Shown here piece by piece: positions 62,663 to 64,000 of a stretch of DNA of 64,000 nt (positions are counted from its first letter, which is position 1; each line of letters opens with the position of its first letter). A program made the translations under genes and the position numbers. Origin of the DNA: Burkholderia sp. (GTDB lineage Bacteria; Pseudomonadota; Gammaproteobacteria; Burkholderiales; Burkholderiaceae); NCBI GenBank assembly GCA_040954445.1, contig CP144361.1, positions 1,736,001 to 1,800,000 on the forward strand, read 5' to 3'. The notes below the pieces were generated by a model. The model had not been told where the DNA came from. It searched no databases and saw only the letters and a program-made list of their open reading frames with translations.

Positions 62663-63631
62663 ATGTGCAAGGACATACACAAGACAGGTGAGCCGAAGGC
62701 ACGCTACCGTGTCAGGAATTGGGCGGCCTATAATATGAAGGCCTGATCAACCGGGGGAACATAACAATATGGATAGATGAAGCCGTCCTTGCCAGAATAC
62801 CCGATGCCATACCCACACGTGGTCGCCCGTGTCTATACGGTGATACGCTGATTCAGGCATTACTGGGCGTGAAGACCGTCTATCGACTGACGTTGCGCGC
62901 CTTGCACGGTTTCACCCAAAGTCTGCGCGATCTAGCCTTCCCGGAGGCTTCCGGTTCCGGATTATACCACGCTCTGTCGCCGGGAAAACGCTTGATGTCG
63001 AACTGCCGATCCTTCGGCGACAACGAACCGATCCATCTGGTTGTCGACAGCACCGGTCTGAAGGTCTATGGCGAAGGTGAATAGAAGGTTGCGCCAGCAC
63101 GGCTACTCGAAGCGGCGCACGTGGCGTACAGTCCATCTCGCGCTCAACGCGAATACGGGTCAAGTGCATGCCGCGCTAATGACGCATCAGAATGTGGATG
63201 ACGGTGACGCGCTGGCCAAGTTGCTCGACCAGATTCCACGCGAAGAACAAATCGATGTCATCGGTGGTGACGGTGCCTACGACACCAAGCCATGCCCATG
63301 CCATGCGGCCATTGCTGCACGCAGTGCTATTCGTTCGATTCCGCCATGCGAGGGTGCCGTTCATTGGCCAGCGGATATACCCGGTGCGGCGTGGCGTAAT
63401 GGCGCGGTTGATGCAATTACCCGTGACGGTCGTCGAGAATGGAAGCAAGAAAGTGGCTACCACCGGCGATCGCTTGCCGAGAATGCGATGTATCGGTTCA
63501 AGACCCTCACCGGCGACTATCTCTGGGCGCGTCACATCGACGCGCAGGCGACCGAGGTCTCCGTTCGGGTCGGCGTCATCAACCGCCGTATGGCGGACCT
63601 CGCTCGTCCGCAAGCCGTTCATATCGCCTGA
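62663..63631 (+). pseudogene. IS5-family transposase, multiply frameshifted
   Basis: Starts [17 protein letters not shown]. Indels near 62734 (TATAATATGAAGG), 62944, 62990 and 63015 and a TAG at 63081 (GAATAGAAGG) break the first half. The second half from [10 protein letters not shown] to [12 protein letters not shown] is open, with a 6-base duplication (CCATGC) in DTKPCPCHAA. Confidence 0.8.
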
Positions 63632-63636
63632 AATTA

Positions 63637-63658
63637 TTGATCCGAAATTCGTGATCAA
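63637..63658. repeat. Minimal 22-bp family-2 repeat in IS copy 23
   Basis: Identical to 60153-60174 and in the same target position. Confidence 0.85.
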
Positions 63659-63689
63659 TATGCCCGTCGATGCCATTGCGTCCTCGCGC

Positions 63690-63719
63690 TTGATTGCTGC
63701 AACAATGCCGCGCTATAAT
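63690..63719 (+). promoter_or_regulatory. Candidate ssrA promoter overlapping the IS right end
   Basis: TTGATT (63690-63695), 18-bp spacer, TATAAT (63714-63719), and the tmRNA 5' end 12 bases later. The -35 box and most of the spacer lie in the diverged IS terminus, where standard copies read TCGATT. Confidence 0.6.
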
Positions 63720-63730
63720 GTTAAATGTAT

Positions 63731-64000
63731 GGGGGCGACTTGGTTTCGACAGGGGTTGCGAAACGGCTAGGGCATGTCGAGGACCCGTCACCTCGTTAAT
63801 CAATGGGAAAAACGTAACTGCAAACGACGAAACGTTCGCGCTGGCGGCCTAAGGGTCGCCGTCCTCTGCCTGGTTCACTGACGGGCTAGTGTCGCAAGAC
63901 CGGTAGCAATACCGCCAGAGGTCATTTACGTCAGTTAAGCCCTGTCGGTACCGCGACGACAAGGTCGAAAACATAGCGGATCGCTGTCTCGTAGCGTGTT
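63731..64000 (+). ncRNA. ssrA: Transfer-messenger RNA (tmRNA), 3' end outside window
   Basis: GGGGGCGACTTGGTTTCGAC is the conserved 5' end of tmRNA, followed by GGGGTTGCGAAAC. The tag frame at 63820-63852 reads ANDETFALAA then TAA, resuming at GCA, with the expected GTAACTGC just before it. Pseudoknot sequence follows. tmRNA with SmpB rescues stalled ribosomes and tags nascent chains for proteolysis. The 3' acceptor half lies beyond 64000. Confidence 0.95.

Larger units (their letters stand above)
62551..63709 (+). mobile_element. IS5-family element copy 23, decayed
   Basis: The left end is normal. The right end has diverged (TTGATTGCTGCAACAATGCC). A 22-bp family-2 repeat with TA duplication lies at 63637-63658, the same place as in the mini-elements at 24114 and 60064. 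The element ends 21 bp before ssrA. Confidence 0.85.

Overview
This window looks like chromosomal DNA of a betaproteobacterium of the Burkholderiaceae (Burkholderia sensu lato). The evidence is high-GC housekeeping proteins, the gene order leuS-lptE-holA-proA-hemJ, the str-operon segment rpsL-rpsG-fusA, the CobL/CobK/CobM aerobic cobalamin enzymes, and a tmRNA whose tag reads ANDETFALAA. About one third of the window (roughly 21.5 kb) is occupied by 23 copies or fragments of one IS5-family (IS903-like) insertion sequence. Many neighbouring genes are truncated, frameshifted or have lost their upstream regions. This is the pattern of a lineage in early, IS-driven genome decay, such as a recently host-restricted symbiont; the lifestyle is inference.

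Layout: 1-1118 IS5; 1104-2375 argD-like aminotransferase (minus); 2401-2629 an IS30 end and two mini-elements; argH; 4174-4660 IS debris; rng and a deleted maf (minus); 6867-8862 two colliding IS5 copies; alaS; 11706-14258 IS5 cluster; hemE (minus); IS5; ilvD; 18704-20511 decayed spacer and an IS30-like remnant; rpsL, a nested mini-element, rpsG, fusA; 24114-27785 IS5/IS630 cluster; cobL-cobK-cobM (minus); 31104-33252 IS5; ftsB (minus) beside an IS630 remnant; 34122-35657 IS5; recB(pseudo)-recD (minus); 41725-43102 IS5; leuS-lptE-holA-proA-hemJ; hexR (minus); 50621-54888 IS5 and an IS110 element itself split by IS5; edd (frameshifted); IS5; gshA; a mini-element; IS5; ubiG and a gph fragment; IS5; ssrA (tmRNA) running off the right edge.

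Intact genes cover translation (alaS, leuS, rpsL, rpsG, fusA, ssrA), amino acids (argD, argH, ilvD, proA), haem and cobalamin (hemE, hemJ, cobLKM), envelope and division (lptE, ftsB), replication and RNA processing (holA, rng), and quinone and glutathione synthesis (ubiG, gshA). Broken functions include recB (hence RecBCD), edd (Entner-Doudoroff pathway), maf and gph.

The most striking signal is a layered transposon ecology. Family 1 is a ~137-bp mini-element built from the inverted right terminus of the IS5 element, with one copy flanked by 9-bp direct repeats. Family 2 is a ~115-130-bp palindromic mini-element flanked by TA and ending in the same sequence as the IS630-type transposase remnant at 33673. 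It also occurs as a minimal 22-bp TA-flanked form. The families nest in each other (for example between rpsL and rpsG). Two composite blocks (24114-25759 and 52169-53995) carry 9-bp direct repeats at their outer edges, suggesting that mismatched ends were mobilised together or that an older insertion was remodelled from inside.
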